Of a stretch of DNA of 48,957 nt, positions 7,825-16,419 are shown in pieces. Both the position numbers and the translations under genes were made by a program. This DNA is from Gemmatimonadota bacterium (GTDB lineage: Bacteria; Gemmatimonadota; Gemmatimonadetes; Longimicrobiales; Gaopeijiaceae): NCBI GenBank assembly GCA_029863645.1, contig JAOTVA010000013.1:1-48957 (forward strand), in the 5' to 3' direction. The notes under the pieces were generated by a model. That model worked only from the letters and a program-made list of their open reading frames with translations. It had not been told where the DNA came from and did no database searches. How positions within the stretch are numbered: the first letter of the stretch is position 1; each line of letters begins with the position of its first letter.

Positions 7825-8852
7825 TCGAACCTCCCGGCCCACGCGGTTCGCACCCTGCGTCGCTCGGGAAGGATCCACTCGACGAACAGGAGTGCCAGGG
7901 CCATCGCGATGAAGATCTGGAACTGTTCCTCGAACTGCGTCACCTGCCGCTCCTCCAACGCCTGGCCCTGGGCGCTCGCCAGCTCGTCGACGAGGTCGTC
8001 GAACGCGGTCCCGCCGACACCCGCGGTCACGTAGCGGGCACCTGTCCGCTCAGCCACGGTCCGCAGCGTCTGCTCCCCGAGGCGCGTCGTCACCACCGTG
8101 CCGTCCTCGTCTCTGAGGAAACCCGTGCGCCTGCCCTGCGCGTCGAGCACGGGAATGGGCACGCCATCGGTAGAGCCGATGCCCACCACGTGAATACGCA
8201 CCCCGGCACTCACGGCCCGCTCCAGCTCGGCCTCGAAGTCAGCCTCATGGTCCTCCCCGTCGGTCACGATCACCACAACACGTGCGTCTCGCGCACCCTG
8301 TTCCAGCGCGTCGAGTGATACACGCAGCGCGGCGCCGAGATCGGTGCCCTGCACGGGCATGAGGTCCGGCTGCATCGCATTGAGGAACATGCCGGCCGCC
8401 GCGTAGTCGGTGGTCAAAGGGCTCTGAACGAACGCACTTCCCGCGAAAGCCACCAAGCCGATTCGATCCCCGTCCAGGCTCCTCATGAGTCGGAGGATGG
8501 CCAAGCGTGCCCGCTCCAAGCGGTTCGGCGAAACGTCTTCGGCCAACATCGACTGCGACAGATCGACCGCCACGACGATGTCCTGACCCACGCTCCGTAC
8601 GGTTTCAACCCGCGTACCGAACTGCGGGCGAGCGAGCGCGACGACCGCGAGGCCGACCGCGGTCAGAATCAGCACGGCTTTCCATCTCCGAGCCGCCACA
8701 CTGACCGTGGCCGTCAGCTTGGTGACGAGTGCGCTGTCTCCAAAGGCGTCGAGCGCTCGACGCCGGCGCACGGATGCGACCCAGAACAGCGCTGCCAGGA
8801 GCGGCAGCGACGCGAGGGCCATCAGCCACTCGGAGTCGAAGAAGCGGAACAC
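7821..8852 (-). CDS. batB: BatB-like VWA-domain membrane protein
   Basis: A 343-residue membrane-anchored von Willebrand A protein. Two N-terminal transmembrane helices (residues about 8-28 and 58-75) are followed by a VWA domain with an intact metal-ion site, D97-L-S-Q-S101, then TDGEDHE further on. A C-terminal hydrophobic helix (FQIFIAMALALLFVEWIL) makes a third membrane span. The start is a GTG that overlaps the batA stop as TAGTG. BatA and BatB are paralogues that probably pair through the VWA domains and are proposed clients or partners of the MoxR ATPase. The order batA-batB-batC-batD-batE here matches the classical arrangement. Confidence 0.9.
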   Translation of the reverse strand: MFRFFDSEWLMALASLPLLAALFWVASVRRRRALDAFGDSALVTKLTATVSVAARRWKAVLILTAVGLAVVALARPQFGTRVETVRSVGQDIVVAVDLSQSMLAEDVSPNRLERARLAILRLMRSLDGDRIGLVAFAGSAFVQSPLTTDYAAAGMFLNAMQPDLMPVQGTDLGAALRVSLDALEQGARDARVVVIVTDGEDHEADFEAELERAVSAGVRIHVVGIGSTDGVPIPVLDAQGRRTGFLRDEDGTVVTTRLGEQTLRTVAERTGARYVTAGVGGTAFDDLVDELASAQGQALEERQVTQFEEQFQIFIAMALALLFVEWILPERRRVRTAWAGRFE

Positions 8853-9838
8853 TACGGTAGCCTCCGCAGGACAGTCTGGGAGAGGCCGAGCTCGAGGAGG
8901 AGGAGGATGAAGCCGACGCCCAACGGAATCGGGAACTGCTCCGCGTATTGCGTGAAGTTCTCCACCTCGATCTCGGTACGCTCGAGCTCGTCGATCTCTG
9001 CATAGATCTCCGCCAAGCTCTGTTCGTCCGTCGCTCTGAAGTACTGTCCTCCCGTGACCGAAGCGACTTCGCGGAGCGTCTCCTCGTCGATATCGACCCG
9101 CATGTTGGCGTAGACGCGGCCCCGCAGGGGGTCGTCGACCGGCACCGGTGCCGTGCCTCGAGATCCCGCGCCGATCGTGTACACCCGCACCCCCAAAGCC
9201 TCCGCCGTCCGGGCAGCGGTCACGGGCCCGATCTCGCCACGGTTGCTGCGTCCGTCCGTGAGTAGAATCACGACCTTCGACGTCGCCTCGGAAGCCTGCA
9301 GGCGCTTCACGGCGGTCGCGAGGCCCATGCCGACTGCGGTGCCATCCTCGACCATACCCGGATCGAGCTCGGCGAGGAGAGACGTCACCACGCTGTAGTC
9401 GAGCGTGAGCGGCACCTGCGTGAACGCCTCGCCCGCGAAGGCTACGAGGGCGATCCGGTCGTTGCGCCGTCCGGCAACGAACTGCGCCGCCACGGCCTTC
9501 GCTGCCTCGAGCCGATTGGGCTGGAGATCCTCTGCCAGCATCGAGCTCGAGATGTCTACGACGAGCACGATATCGATGCCCTCAGTGAGCACGCTCTCCG
9601 ACGTGATTCCCGTCTGAGGTCTCGCAGCGGCGACGACCAGCGCACAGATGGCCAGCCCCCTCAAGAACCCCGGGACTCTCCGTCCGTTGATCTGGCCTGA
9701 GCCGGAGGCCAACACGGCGTCGACCGCGGAGTACTTGAGCGTCCCCGAGCGTCGGCCTGCAAGCCACCACCGCGCGGCTAGCGCCACCGGAACCAGCCCG
9801 AGGAGGCCCAGGACCCATGGATCCTCGAACCGGAACAT
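8852..9838 (-). CDS. batA: BatA-like VWA-domain membrane protein
   Basis: A 328-residue paralogue of the next gene. It has an N-terminal membrane helix (VLGLLGLVPVALAARWWLA), a second span near residues 58-72, a VWA domain with the metal site D95-I-S-S-S99 and LLTDGRSNRG, and a C-terminal membrane helix (PLGVGFILLLLELGLS). Both ends overlap neighbours: the ATG overlaps the upstream stop as TGATG, and the stop overlaps batB. Coupled translation of the two VWA proteins suggests a fixed stoichiometry. The call rests on domain order and operon position. Confidence 0.9.
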   Translation of the reverse strand: MFRFEDPWVLGLLGLVPVALAARWWLAGRRSGTLKYSAVDAVLASGSGQINGRRVPGFLRGLAICALVVAAARPQTGITSESVLTEGIDIVLVVDISSSMLAEDLQPNRLEAAKAVAAQFVAGRRNDRIALVAFAGEAFTQVPLTLDYSVVTSLLAELDPGMVEDGTAVGMGLATAVKRLQASEATSKVVILLTDGRSNRGEIGPVTAARTAEALGVRVYTIGAGSRGTAPVPVDDPLRGRVYANMRVDIDEETLREVASVTGGQYFRATDEQSLAEIYAEIDELERTEIEVENFTQYAEQFPIPLGVGFILLLLELGLSQTVLRRLP

Positions 9839-10794
9839 CAGGACGCCTCCCCGACTGCGGCTACCACCGGCTCCGCAGGGGAAGTCGGCGCCACGGGCAC
9901 CGACTCCATGATGATCCGCCGCCCCAACTCCAGAGCAGCATGCGAGGCTTCGTCGTCCGGCCGGGCCTTGGCGAACTTCACCAGGTCACAGGCGTCGAGG
10001 AAGGTGCGCAGCCCCGATCTGAACGACGCGTCCGCCCCGACCTCGGACAGGCTCGCGAGCACCTCGCGCGTCGTCATCTCCAGCGCCTCGACCCGGAAGC
10101 GCTCCTCGATGTAGGTGCGGAGAATATCCGAGGCCACGATGTGGTACTCCTTGACCTGCCCGTCGTCGAGAAGTGAGGAGGCCTCGAGGGCCGCCAGCGC
10201 TTCTAGGGCTACCTCGTGCGCCGAACGCCGGAGGTCACCTAATGCGGGCCGAGCGACGTCCTCCCCCCGAGGACGCAGCCTTCGCACGATGACGTACAAG
10301 AGCGCCGCGAGTAGCAACGGCACGAGCAACCAGACGAGAATCGTGGCCAGGCCGACCGGGATTCCCAAGGGGCCTCGGATGTCGCGAATATCACCGGACT
10401 CGTCGACCCCCACACTCGTGACGTCGATGAGGTAGCGATCGGTTTGGAGCGTTTGGGTCGAACCGTCAGCCGCCACCACATCCACGCTCACGGGAGGGAG
10501 CTCCAACTCACCCAGTTCGAAGGCGGCCAATGTGAGCGTCCAGGTCGACCGCGCGCCCGCTTGGGTCGTCGCGACCGGGAGGGCCTGCGCCTGCAGGACC
10601 TCGAACGAGCCAAGCGCGAGGGAGTCCGGGAGGCGTGCCTGCGCCGAGAGCGGATGATCGACGGAGATCGTGTAAGTGATCCTATCTCCGACGGTGACGA
10701 CCGTGGCATCGACCTCAGTCGCAACGCTGGACTGGGCCCCAACGCGTGAGGCCACGATCGCCAGCAGGAGGAAGACGGTCCAGGCGCTTCTCAC
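9838..10794 (-). CDS. Bat-operon membrane protein, BatD/DUF4381-like
   Basis: A 318-residue protein between the DUF58 gene and batA. A signal peptide (ends SRVGAQ) is followed by a periplasmic beta-domain (residues 22-145) resembling the first sandwich of BatD (VTVGDRITYTISVDHPLS). One transmembrane helix (GLATILVWLLVPLLLAALLY) and a cytoplasmic helical domain of about 130 residues follow, with EYHIVASDILRTYIEERF. This tail pattern is common in small BatD-related or DUF4381-type proteins of MoxR/VWA operons. The ATG overlaps the DUF58 stop as ATGA, so it belongs to the operon. A precise family name is not certain. Function is inferred only from context: part of the MoxR-VWA membrane complex. 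Confidence 0.72.
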   Translation of the reverse strand: MRSAWTVFLLLAIVASRVGAQSSVATEVDATVVTVGDRITYTISVDHPLSAQARLPDSLALGSFEVLQAQALPVATTQAGARSTWTLTLAAFELGELELPPVSVDVVAADGSTQTLQTDRYLIDVTSVGVDESGDIRDIRGPLGIPVGLATILVWLLVPLLLAALLYVIVRRLRPRGEDVARPALGDLRRSAHEVALEALAALEASSLLDDGQVKEYHIVASDILRTYIEERFRVEALEMTTREVLASLSEVGADASFRSGLRTFLDACDLVKFAKARPDDEASHAALELGRRIIMESVPVAPTSPAEPVVAAVGEAS

Positions 10795-11669
10795 CGTCGC
10801 CTCCGTGCGCGCTCCCGGAAGAAACGCATGAGCGGCTTCACATAGGGTTCGCCCGTGCGGACCTCGATCGTGTCGACTTTGCTCCTCTTGAGTGCGCGAT
10901 CCAACGCGGCGGCTCGCCGTTCGTTCTCTGCCCGGAACGCCGAGCGGAACGCAGGGCTCGAGGTATTCACGACCACGCGCTGACCGGTCTCCGGATCCTC
11001 GAGATCCAGGAGTCCCAGCGGAGGCAACTCCTCCTCGCGCAGGTCACCCAAGCGCACGGCGATCAGGTCGTGCCTGCGTCCGGCCACCGAAAGTGCCTTC
11101 TGGAAGCCCTCGTCTCTGAAGTCCGATATGACGAAGACGACCGCGCGCTTGCGTTGGATATGCGCAAGGTATTCCAAAGCGGCCGAGATGTCCGTCCCCC
11201 GCCCTTGTGGCTCATGGTAGAGGAGCTCGCGCAGAACGCGGAGCACGTGGCGCCGCCCCTTTCGAGGCGGTACGAACTTCTCGACGTGGTCCGAGAAGAT
11301 GAGCAGGCCGACCTTGTCGTTGTTCTTGATCGCGCTGAACGCGAGCAACGCACTGATCTCGACCCCGAGCTCGGCCTTCAATCGCTGGCGGCTCCCGAAG
11401 TCGCCCGACGCGCTCACGTCGACCACAAGCATCACGGTGAGCTCGCGCTCCTCCTCGAAGATCTTCACGAAGGGAGAACCGGCCCGGGCGGTGACGTTCC
11501 AGTCGATGCTCCGGATATCGTCCCCGTACTGGTACTCCCTGACCTCGGCGAAATTCATGCCACGCCCCTTGAACACGGAGTGGTATTCGCCCGAGAAGAC
11601 TTCGTTGACGAGGCCTCGGGTGGAGATCTCGATCCGGCGAACCTGCTTTAGGATCTCCCGTGGGATCAT
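10791..11669 (-). CDS. DUF58 domain protein (VWA-like)
   Basis: A 292-residue soluble DUF58 protein. It carries the family signature 'GEYHSVFKGRGMNFAEVREY' followed by YGDDIRSIDWNVTARAG, then a VWA-like core with DVSAS and VFVISDFRD. The C-terminal part ends with several Arg residues. DUF58 proteins are almost always encoded next to a MoxR ATPase, as here (17 bases after the moxR stop), and are thought to act as its adaptor or substrate. The length is normal for the family. The start ATG is the only good candidate, close behind the moxR stop. Confidence 0.92.
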   Translation of the reverse strand: MIPREILKQVRRIEISTRGLVNEVFSGEYHSVFKGRGMNFAEVREYQYGDDIRSIDWNVTARAGSPFVKIFEEERELTVMLVVDVSASGDFGSRQRLKAELGVEISALLAFSAIKNNDKVGLLIFSDHVEKFVPPRKGRRHVLRVLRELLYHEPQGRGTDISAALEYLAHIQRKRAVVFVISDFRDEGFQKALSVAGRRHDLIAVRLGDLREEELPPLGLLDLEDPETGQRVVVNTSSPAFRSAFRAENERRAAALDRALKRSKVDTIEVRTGEPYVKPLMRFFRERARRRR

Positions 11670-11686
11670 GGCTCGGACTCCGGCGC

Positions 11687-12691
11687 CTACGGCACCTCGA
11701 CGCGGTCGAGTACGCGCCGGATGATGTCCTCCGGCGTGACCTCTTCCGCCTCGGCCTCGTACGTGACGAGCACGCGATGTCTGAGTACGTCCATCCCCAT
11801 CGCACGCACGTCGTCGGGTGTTACGAAGCCCCGATGCTGTAAGAACGCGTGTGCCCGGGCAGTCTTGGCGAGACAGATGGTGGCACGCGGCGACGCGCCG
11901 AATGAAATCAGGTCGGCCAAGTCACGGAGCCCGTAGGCCTCCGGGTTTCGCGTCGCCAGCACGAGGTCGACGATGTACCGCTCGACCTGCGGGTCCATGT
12001 AAATCATCTCGACGGCCGCGCGTGCCCGGACGATCTCCTCCGGGGACACGACAGGCTGAATCTCCGGCGGCGAACCGGTCGACATGCGCCGCATGATGAG
12101 AAGCTCCTCTTCGTCCGTCGGATACTCGACGGCGAGCTTCAGCATGAAGCGATCGACCTGGGCCTCGGGCAGGGGATAGGTGCCCTCTTGCTCAATCGGG
12201 TTCTGGGTCGCGAGAACTAGGAACGGATCGTCTAAGGCGTAGCTGTGCTCGCCAATGGTCACTGTTTGCTCCTGCATGGCCTCCAGAAGCGCGGACTGCA
12301 CCTTGGCCGGGGACCGGTTGATCTCGTCCGCGAGAATGATGTTCGCGAAGATCGGTCCCTTCTTCGTCTTGAATTCCTGATCCTTGGGGTCGTAGATGAG
12401 CGTGCCGATGAGGTCGGCGGGCAGGAGATCAGGCGTGAACTGGATCCGCCGGAACGTGGTGTCGATGGCCCGGGCCAGCGTGCGCACCGTCAACGTCTTG
12501 GCCAGACCGGGTACGCCCTCCATCAATACGTGGCCGTCCGCCAACAGGCCGATCAGCAGGCGTCCGACCATCGTCTTCTGACCGACGATGACCTGCCCGA
12601 CCTGCGCCAGGAGGCGCTCAACAAAGGCGCTCTCCTGCTGGATCTTCTGCTGGATCACCTCGATGTCGAGGCCCTTCGTTTCAGTCGCCAT
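11687..12691 (-). CDS. moxR: MoxR-family AAA+ ATPase
   Basis: A 334-residue AAA+ ATPase of the MoxR type and first gene of the Bat operon. Walker A is GVPGLAKT (residues 59-66), Walker B IILADEIN with the following RSPAKVQSALLEAMQE, sensor 1 in LATQNPIEQEGTYPLPEAQ, and the arginine-containing DRFMLKL. MoxR ATPases are chaperone-like machines that mature or remodel protein complexes together with VWA-domain partners, here DUF58, BatA and BatB. All key residues are present and the length is normal. The 87 bases between its start and the amidase gene upstream hold no obvious terminator, so the promoter of the Bat operon could lie there or transcription could continue from upstream. Confidence 0.95.
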   Translation of the reverse strand: MATETKGLDIEVIQQKIQQESAFVERLLAQVGQVIVGQKTMVGRLLIGLLADGHVLMEGVPGLAKTLTVRTLARAIDTTFRRIQFTPDLLPADLIGTLIYDPKDQEFKTKKGPIFANIILADEINRSPAKVQSALLEAMQEQTVTIGEHSYALDDPFLVLATQNPIEQEGTYPLPEAQVDRFMLKLAVEYPTDEEELLIMRRMSTGSPPEIQPVVSPEEIVRARAAVEMIYMDPQVERYIVDLVLATRNPEAYGLRDLADLISFGASPRATICLAKTARAHAFLQHRGFVTPDDVRAMGMDVLRHRVLVTYEAEAEEVTPEDIIRRVLDRVEVP

Positions 12692-12778
12692 TACTAGCTG
12701 TTCGCTGAAGAGTTGGGGCGGACGTTTTGCGCGAGTATCGTAATGGATGCGAGGGCCCTGGGAAGGGTTGGCCGAACC

Positions 12779-13627
12779 CTACTCATCGACTACGAGGCGT
12801 CCGTACAGGTCTGGCCGTCGGTCGCGGAAGAACCCGAACGCAGCGCGCCGGGTGGTGGCCTCTGCGAGGTCGAGCTCGTGGACGGCGACGCCCTCCTCGC
12901 CACTAGGCAATTCCGCCTGGATGTCGCCGAAATGATCGCTGATGAAGGAGTGTCCGTAGAAGGTCTGGCCACCTTCCGTGCCAGTGCGATTCGCCGCGAC
13001 CACGGGGACCAGGTTGCTCACCGCATGGCCGAGCATCGCGCGCTGCCAAAGCCGCCGCGTGTCCAAGCCCGGGTCCTCAGGCTCCGAGCCGATCGCCGTG
13101 GGATAGAGAAGCACCTCAGCCCCCATGAGAACCATCGCGCGTGCCGCCTCAGGGAACCACTGATCCCAGCAGATGCCCACGCCCAACCGCCCAAAACGCG
13201 TTGGCCATACCCGAAAGCCCGTATTACCGGGCCGGAAGTAGAACTTCTCCTCGTAGCCGGGGCCATCCGGAATGTGGCTCTTGCGATACGTGCCCAGTAC
13301 CGCGCCTGTGGCATCCACCATCGCGACGCTGTTGTAGAAGTGCTGACCGTCGCGTTCGAAGTATGACGTGGGCACCACGACCCCTAGCCGCTCGGCTACC
13401 TCCTGCATGGCGAGCACGGCCGGGTGCTCCGTAGTCGGGTACGCTCTGCTGAAGAAGTCCTCACTCTCGGTCCGGCAGAAGTAGTGTCCCTGGAAGAGCT
13501 CCGGGGGCAGCACCACCTGCGCACCCCGGCTCGCGGCCTCCTCCACCAACTCGACTACCCGGGCGATGTCATCATCCATCATGTCCGTGAAGCGCGTCTG
13601 GAGGGCTGCGACGGTCACGCTACTCAT
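12779..13627 (-). CDS. aguB: N-carbamoylputrescine amidase (nitrilase superfamily)
   Basis: A 282-residue carbon-nitrogen hydrolase. The catalytic triad is visible as Glu43 in PPELFQG, Lys116 in KSHIPDG and Cys153 in GICWDQW. The motifs GPGYEEKFYF and the end RRPDLYGRL are typical of N-carbamoylputrescine amidases, which split N-carbamoylputrescine into putrescine, CO2 and ammonia. It follows the agmatine deiminase gene by 11 bases, which makes the pair a complete agmatine-to-putrescine route in the cytoplasm. The start at 13627 (MSSVTVAALQ) is preferred to 13672, whose extra residues overlap the deiminase gene and are Ala/Pro-rich. Confidence 0.93.
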   Translation of the reverse strand: MSSVTVAALQTRFTDMMDDDIARVVELVEEAASRGAQVVLPPELFQGHYFCRTESEDFFSRAYPTTEHPAVLAMQEVAERLGVVVPTSYFERDGQHFYNSVAMVDATGAVLGTYRKSHIPDGPGYEEKFYFRPGNTGFRVWPTRFGRLGVGICWDQWFPEAARAMVLMGAEVLLYPTAIGSEPEDPGLDTRRLWQRAMLGHAVSNLVPVVAANRTGTEGGQTFYGHSFISDHFGDIQAELPSGEEGVAVHELDLAEATTRRAAFGFFRDRRPDLYGRLVVDE

Positions 13628-13638
13628 GGGTCCGGCAC

Positions 13639-14658
13639 TCACGGGAGGGAGGGCTGCTGCTGCGTGATGCAATGAAACGACCCGCCGCCGGTGAGCAAGT
13701 GGTTGGCTCGCAGCCCCACGACCCGCCGCCCGGGGAAGAGAGGCTCGAGAGCCTCCAGGGCCGCCCCGTCGTACTCAGTGCCGTAGGTTGGAACGACCAC
13801 GGTCGTGTTGCCGATGTAGAAGTTCATATAGCTGGCCGGGACGACCTCACCCGACGCGTCGGTAACCCTCCCTGGCGAGGGAACGGCGATGACCTCCAGG
13901 CCCGCATCCCTCAAGACTCCCTGGGCAGCCTCATAGACGGCGACGTTGGGGTCGTCCGGCCCGCTCGCCGACATGGTGACCACGCGACCCGGGCCCACGA
14001 ACCGGGCGAGGTTGTCCACGTGGCCGTCGGTGTGGTCGTTGGCCAGCCCGTCGCCGAGCCACACCACTTGGGACGTCCCGAGCGCCTCCGCTAGCAGCCG
14101 CTCCACGTCGGCCTCTCCGAGACCGGAGTTGCGATTCGGGTTCAGCACACACTGACGCGTCGTCAGCAATGTGCCGGCCCCGTCGCCCTCGATCGCGCCG
14201 CCCTCGAGAACCCAGTCGTGTAGGGAAAGAGGTACTCCCGCGAGCTCGCACACATAGGCAGCGACCTCCTCGTCACCCTCCAGCCGGTACTTCCCGCCCC
14301 ACCCGTTGAACCCGAAGCCGACACCGACCATCGCACGGCCATCCGTCGTGAACAGCGGACCGGTGTCACGAAGCCAGATGTCGCCGAAGTGGAAGCGAAT
14401 GATCGAGGCATCGAGATCGGCCAGCGCGGCTGATGCGCTCCGCGCTGCTTCGGCGGATGCCGCCAACACACGCAGCGCTTCGCCTCGGGGACCGCCGGAA
14501 GCCGGATCCGGGTCAGCGACCGCACGAAGGAAGGCGCCGATTTCGGCCCGGGCCCCAACTAGGTCGTCTTCCCAAAGCGCCGCGTGACTCGGCCAAGCCG
14601 TCCACACTGCGTCGTGGGGTGCCCATTCGGGCGGAGGGGGAAGGACAGCGGGCGCCAT
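13639..14658 (-). CDS. aguA: Agmatine deiminase
   Basis: A 339-residue agmatine deiminase (agmatine iminohydrolase, peptidyl-arginine deiminase family). It converts agmatine to N-carbamoylputrescine and ammonia. Visible family motifs are WTAWPSH near the N-terminus, [26 protein letters not shown], and the catalytic Cys330 in [12 protein letters not shown] close to the C-terminus. The start ATG at 14658 ([15 protein letters not shown]) fits the family; a TTG at 14697 would add 13 residues not expected in it. Directly followed by the amidase of the next step, so the two form an operon for polyamine synthesis or agmatine use. No arginine decarboxylase is in the window. Confidence 0.95.
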   Translation of the reverse strand: MAPAVLPPPPEWAPHDAVWTAWPSHAALWEDDLVGARAEIGAFLRAVADPDPASGGPRGEALRVLAASAEAARSASAALADLDASIIRFHFGDIWLRDTGPLFTTDGRAMVGVGFGFNGWGGKYRLEGDEEVAAYVCELAGVPLSLHDWVLEGGAIEGDGAGTLLTTRQCVLNPNRNSGLGEADVERLLAEALGTSQVVWLGDGLANDHTDGHVDNLARFVGPGRVVTMSASGPDDPNVAVYEAAQGVLRDAGLEVIAVPSPGRVTDASGEVVPASYMNFYIGNTTVVVPTYGTEYDGAALEALEPLFPGRRVVGLRANHLLTGGGSFHCITQQQPSLP

Positions 14659-14710
14659 GATGCCGGCGAGGCTAGACGAGACCAGCCCCGCCGGCAAGGC
14701 GCCGGGGGGG

Positions 14711-15649
14711 CTACTCGACCAGCGTGAAATCGACTTCGGTCACGTTCTCTGCCGGGCCCACCGTGACATTGATCGTGTCCGGACTGCTCACGACGGTATC
14801 GTCGGGGGGGGTCAGGATGACGTAGTACGCGCCGGGCACGAGGAACGGCAGCATGTACGTCCCGTCCGCGGCCGTCATGGTCGTAGCGGTCTGGGTCTGG
14901 TACTCCTCGAGAGCGCCGTCGTCCGCGGGCTCGGCGGTGACTGTCAGCGATTCCACCGAGGTGTCGTCGACGTCCGTCGAAACCGTGCCGGAGATCGAGC
15001 CCGCCAGGTTGTTCACGACCACGCGCAGCGTGGGCTTGAAGGACATGCTCTTGATACCGGCCGGCGTCTCCGGATTCCCCTGGATGACGAAGCTGCGGCT
15101 GACGTCGAAGTCGACGACCAGCACCATGTCACCGGCCATGACGAGCGGGCCGCCATTCTCGTCCCTGAGCTTGAGCTTGATGCCCGTCTGCGCGCCGCTG
15201 GGAATCTTCAGATCCTGCACGTTGCCGCCACCGACGAATGAATACCCGTCGATCAGCTCCACGCTCGCAGACTCGACAATGAGCCTCAGCTGTGAGTAGC
15301 TCCCCTCGTCGATCTCAGCGTCGGCGAGCAACATCGTCGCAGCGTTCTGGAGGTCGAGCAGATTCACAGGACCGTCCGTGCCGTCTTCCGACAGAAGGAT
15401 GTGTGGCCCGCCGTCAGCCGGAACTAGCTCCACCGGGCCGATGTCGACCATGGCGGCTTCCACGTATTCGATGGGTGCGTCCGTAAGGAGGACGCGAATC
15501 GTCGTCGCGCCTTCGACGCCGACGCTCTCGCTACACGCGCCCATGGCGAGCGCAACGAACAGGACCGCCGCGGCCGCCCGTGAGCGCCGCGCTAGGACGT
15601 CCCGGCGAGTGAGCTTCGGCTTCCTACCCATGATCTGCATCGGCATCAT
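14711..15649 (-). CDS. DUF4382 lipoprotein with carboxypeptidase-regulatory domain
   Basis: A 312-residue predicted lipoprotein. The start has AAAGGA six bases upstream. A long basic N-region ([17 protein letters not shown]) precedes the hydrophobic stretch and the lipobox MGACSE. Residues about 45-190 match the DUF4382 pattern: [11 protein letters not shown], the VNLLDLQN turn, and [13 protein letters not shown]. Residues about 215-310 form a carboxypeptidase-regulatory-like sandwich ([29 protein letters not shown]). DUF4382 proteins are common in envelope or extracellular locations, with no assigned activity. It lies 24 bases after the secreted protein at 15674 and may be the last gene of the sigma-factor cluster. 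Confidence 0.85.
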   Translation of the reverse strand: MMPMQIMGRKPKLTRRDVLARRSRAAAAVLFVALAMGACSESVGVEGATTIRVLLTDAPIEYVEAAMVDIGPVELVPADGGPHILLSEDGTDGPVNLLDLQNAATMLLADAEIDEGSYSQLRLIVESASVELIDGYSFVGGGNVQDLKIPSGAQTGIKLKLRDENGGPLVMAGDMVLVVDFDVSRSFVIQGNPETPAGIKSMSFKPTLRVVVNNLAGSISGTVSTDVDDTSVESLTVTAEPADDGALEEYQTQTATTMTAADGTYMLPFLVPGAYYVILTPPDDTVVSSPDTINVTVGPAENVTEVDFTLVE

Positions 15650-15673
15650 GCGATTCCTTTTGAATTTCGTGTG

Positions 15674-16378
15674 TCAGTTCTGCGGTGGCCCGCCGCCGCG
15701 ACCGCGACCGGCGGGTGGCCGGCCGGCGCCGTCGGGCGGGCCGACGGGCACTCCGAGTCCAGCGCGACCCCCAGCGAGGTCTCCCCCTGGCCCATCGGGT
15801 GCCAGGCCACGCCCACGCCCCAGGCCGGACCCGGACCCTGGGCCTCCGAACGTGCTAAGGAGCTCCGCGTCAGGCGCGCGCGCAGCCAAGCGCTCACGCA
15901 CGGCTTCAAGGGCCTGATCGGATGGGAGCCCTCGCTGTGCGAGTCCGCCCAGGACGAGCAGCGGGACGGCGAGGCTACGCCCTTCGGGGCCCGACCTCGC
16001 CAGTGCCGCTACGTCCCTGCCCTCGACGCCCATGCGTAGGGCCGTCGTGGCGGCCTCGACTTCGCCCGCCGCCGGAGTCCGACCGGCGGAAATCAGAGCC
16101 GCCCGGCCGCGGCCCAGGTCGGCGACCAACAGGTCGACGGCGGCGAGGACCTCGTCCGCGCTGCGGCCCTTCGCCACCCCCTCCAAAGCCAGGTTGGCCA
16201 CGGCCTGAGTGGGCAGATCCATGGCCCTGGCACCCTCGACTCGACGGATGACCTGCTCGGCCACATCAGGCGGGAGCACCTCCGAGAGGCGAATCACCGG
16301 ATCTTGCTGAGCGGCGACCGACATCGGAATCCAGGCGGCCGCTGCGATAAGTAGGCTGTGTCTCATAATCGTGAACAC
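15674..16378 (-). CDS. Secreted helical protein with Gly/Pro/Arg-rich tail, unrecognised
   Basis: A protein of 234 residues with a signal peptide (MRHSLLIAAAAWIPMSV, cleavage after AAQ). The first 150 residues are helical and contain two related segments (NLALEGVAKGRSADEVLAAVDLL and LGGLAQRGLPSDQALEAV). The last 60 residues are mostly Gly, Pro, Arg and Ala and look disordered. The GTG at 16378 is chosen because GGAGG lies eight bases upstream; the ATG at 16366 and an ATG at 16420 overlapping the previous stop are alternatives. The open frame continues to 17371, but that part overlaps the barrel gene and is not coding. No family is recognised. Its place after the two glycogen-binding-domain proteins suggests shared regulation. 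Confidence 0.7.
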   Translation of the reverse strand: MFTIMRHSLLIAAAAWIPMSVAAQQDPVIRLSEVLPPDVAEQVIRRVEGARAMDLPTQAVANLALEGVAKGRSADEVLAAVDLLVADLGRGRAALISAGRTPAAGEVEAATTALRMGVEGRDVAALARSGPEGRSLAVPLLVLGGLAQRGLPSDQALEAVRERLAARAPDAELLSTFGGPGSGSGLGRGRGLAPDGPGGDLAGGRAGLGVPVGPPDGAGRPPAGRGRGGGPPQN

Positions 16379-16419
16379 TCGCCGAACCTCCGTTGGGTCA
16401 CACAAGTGGATCTCCTTCA

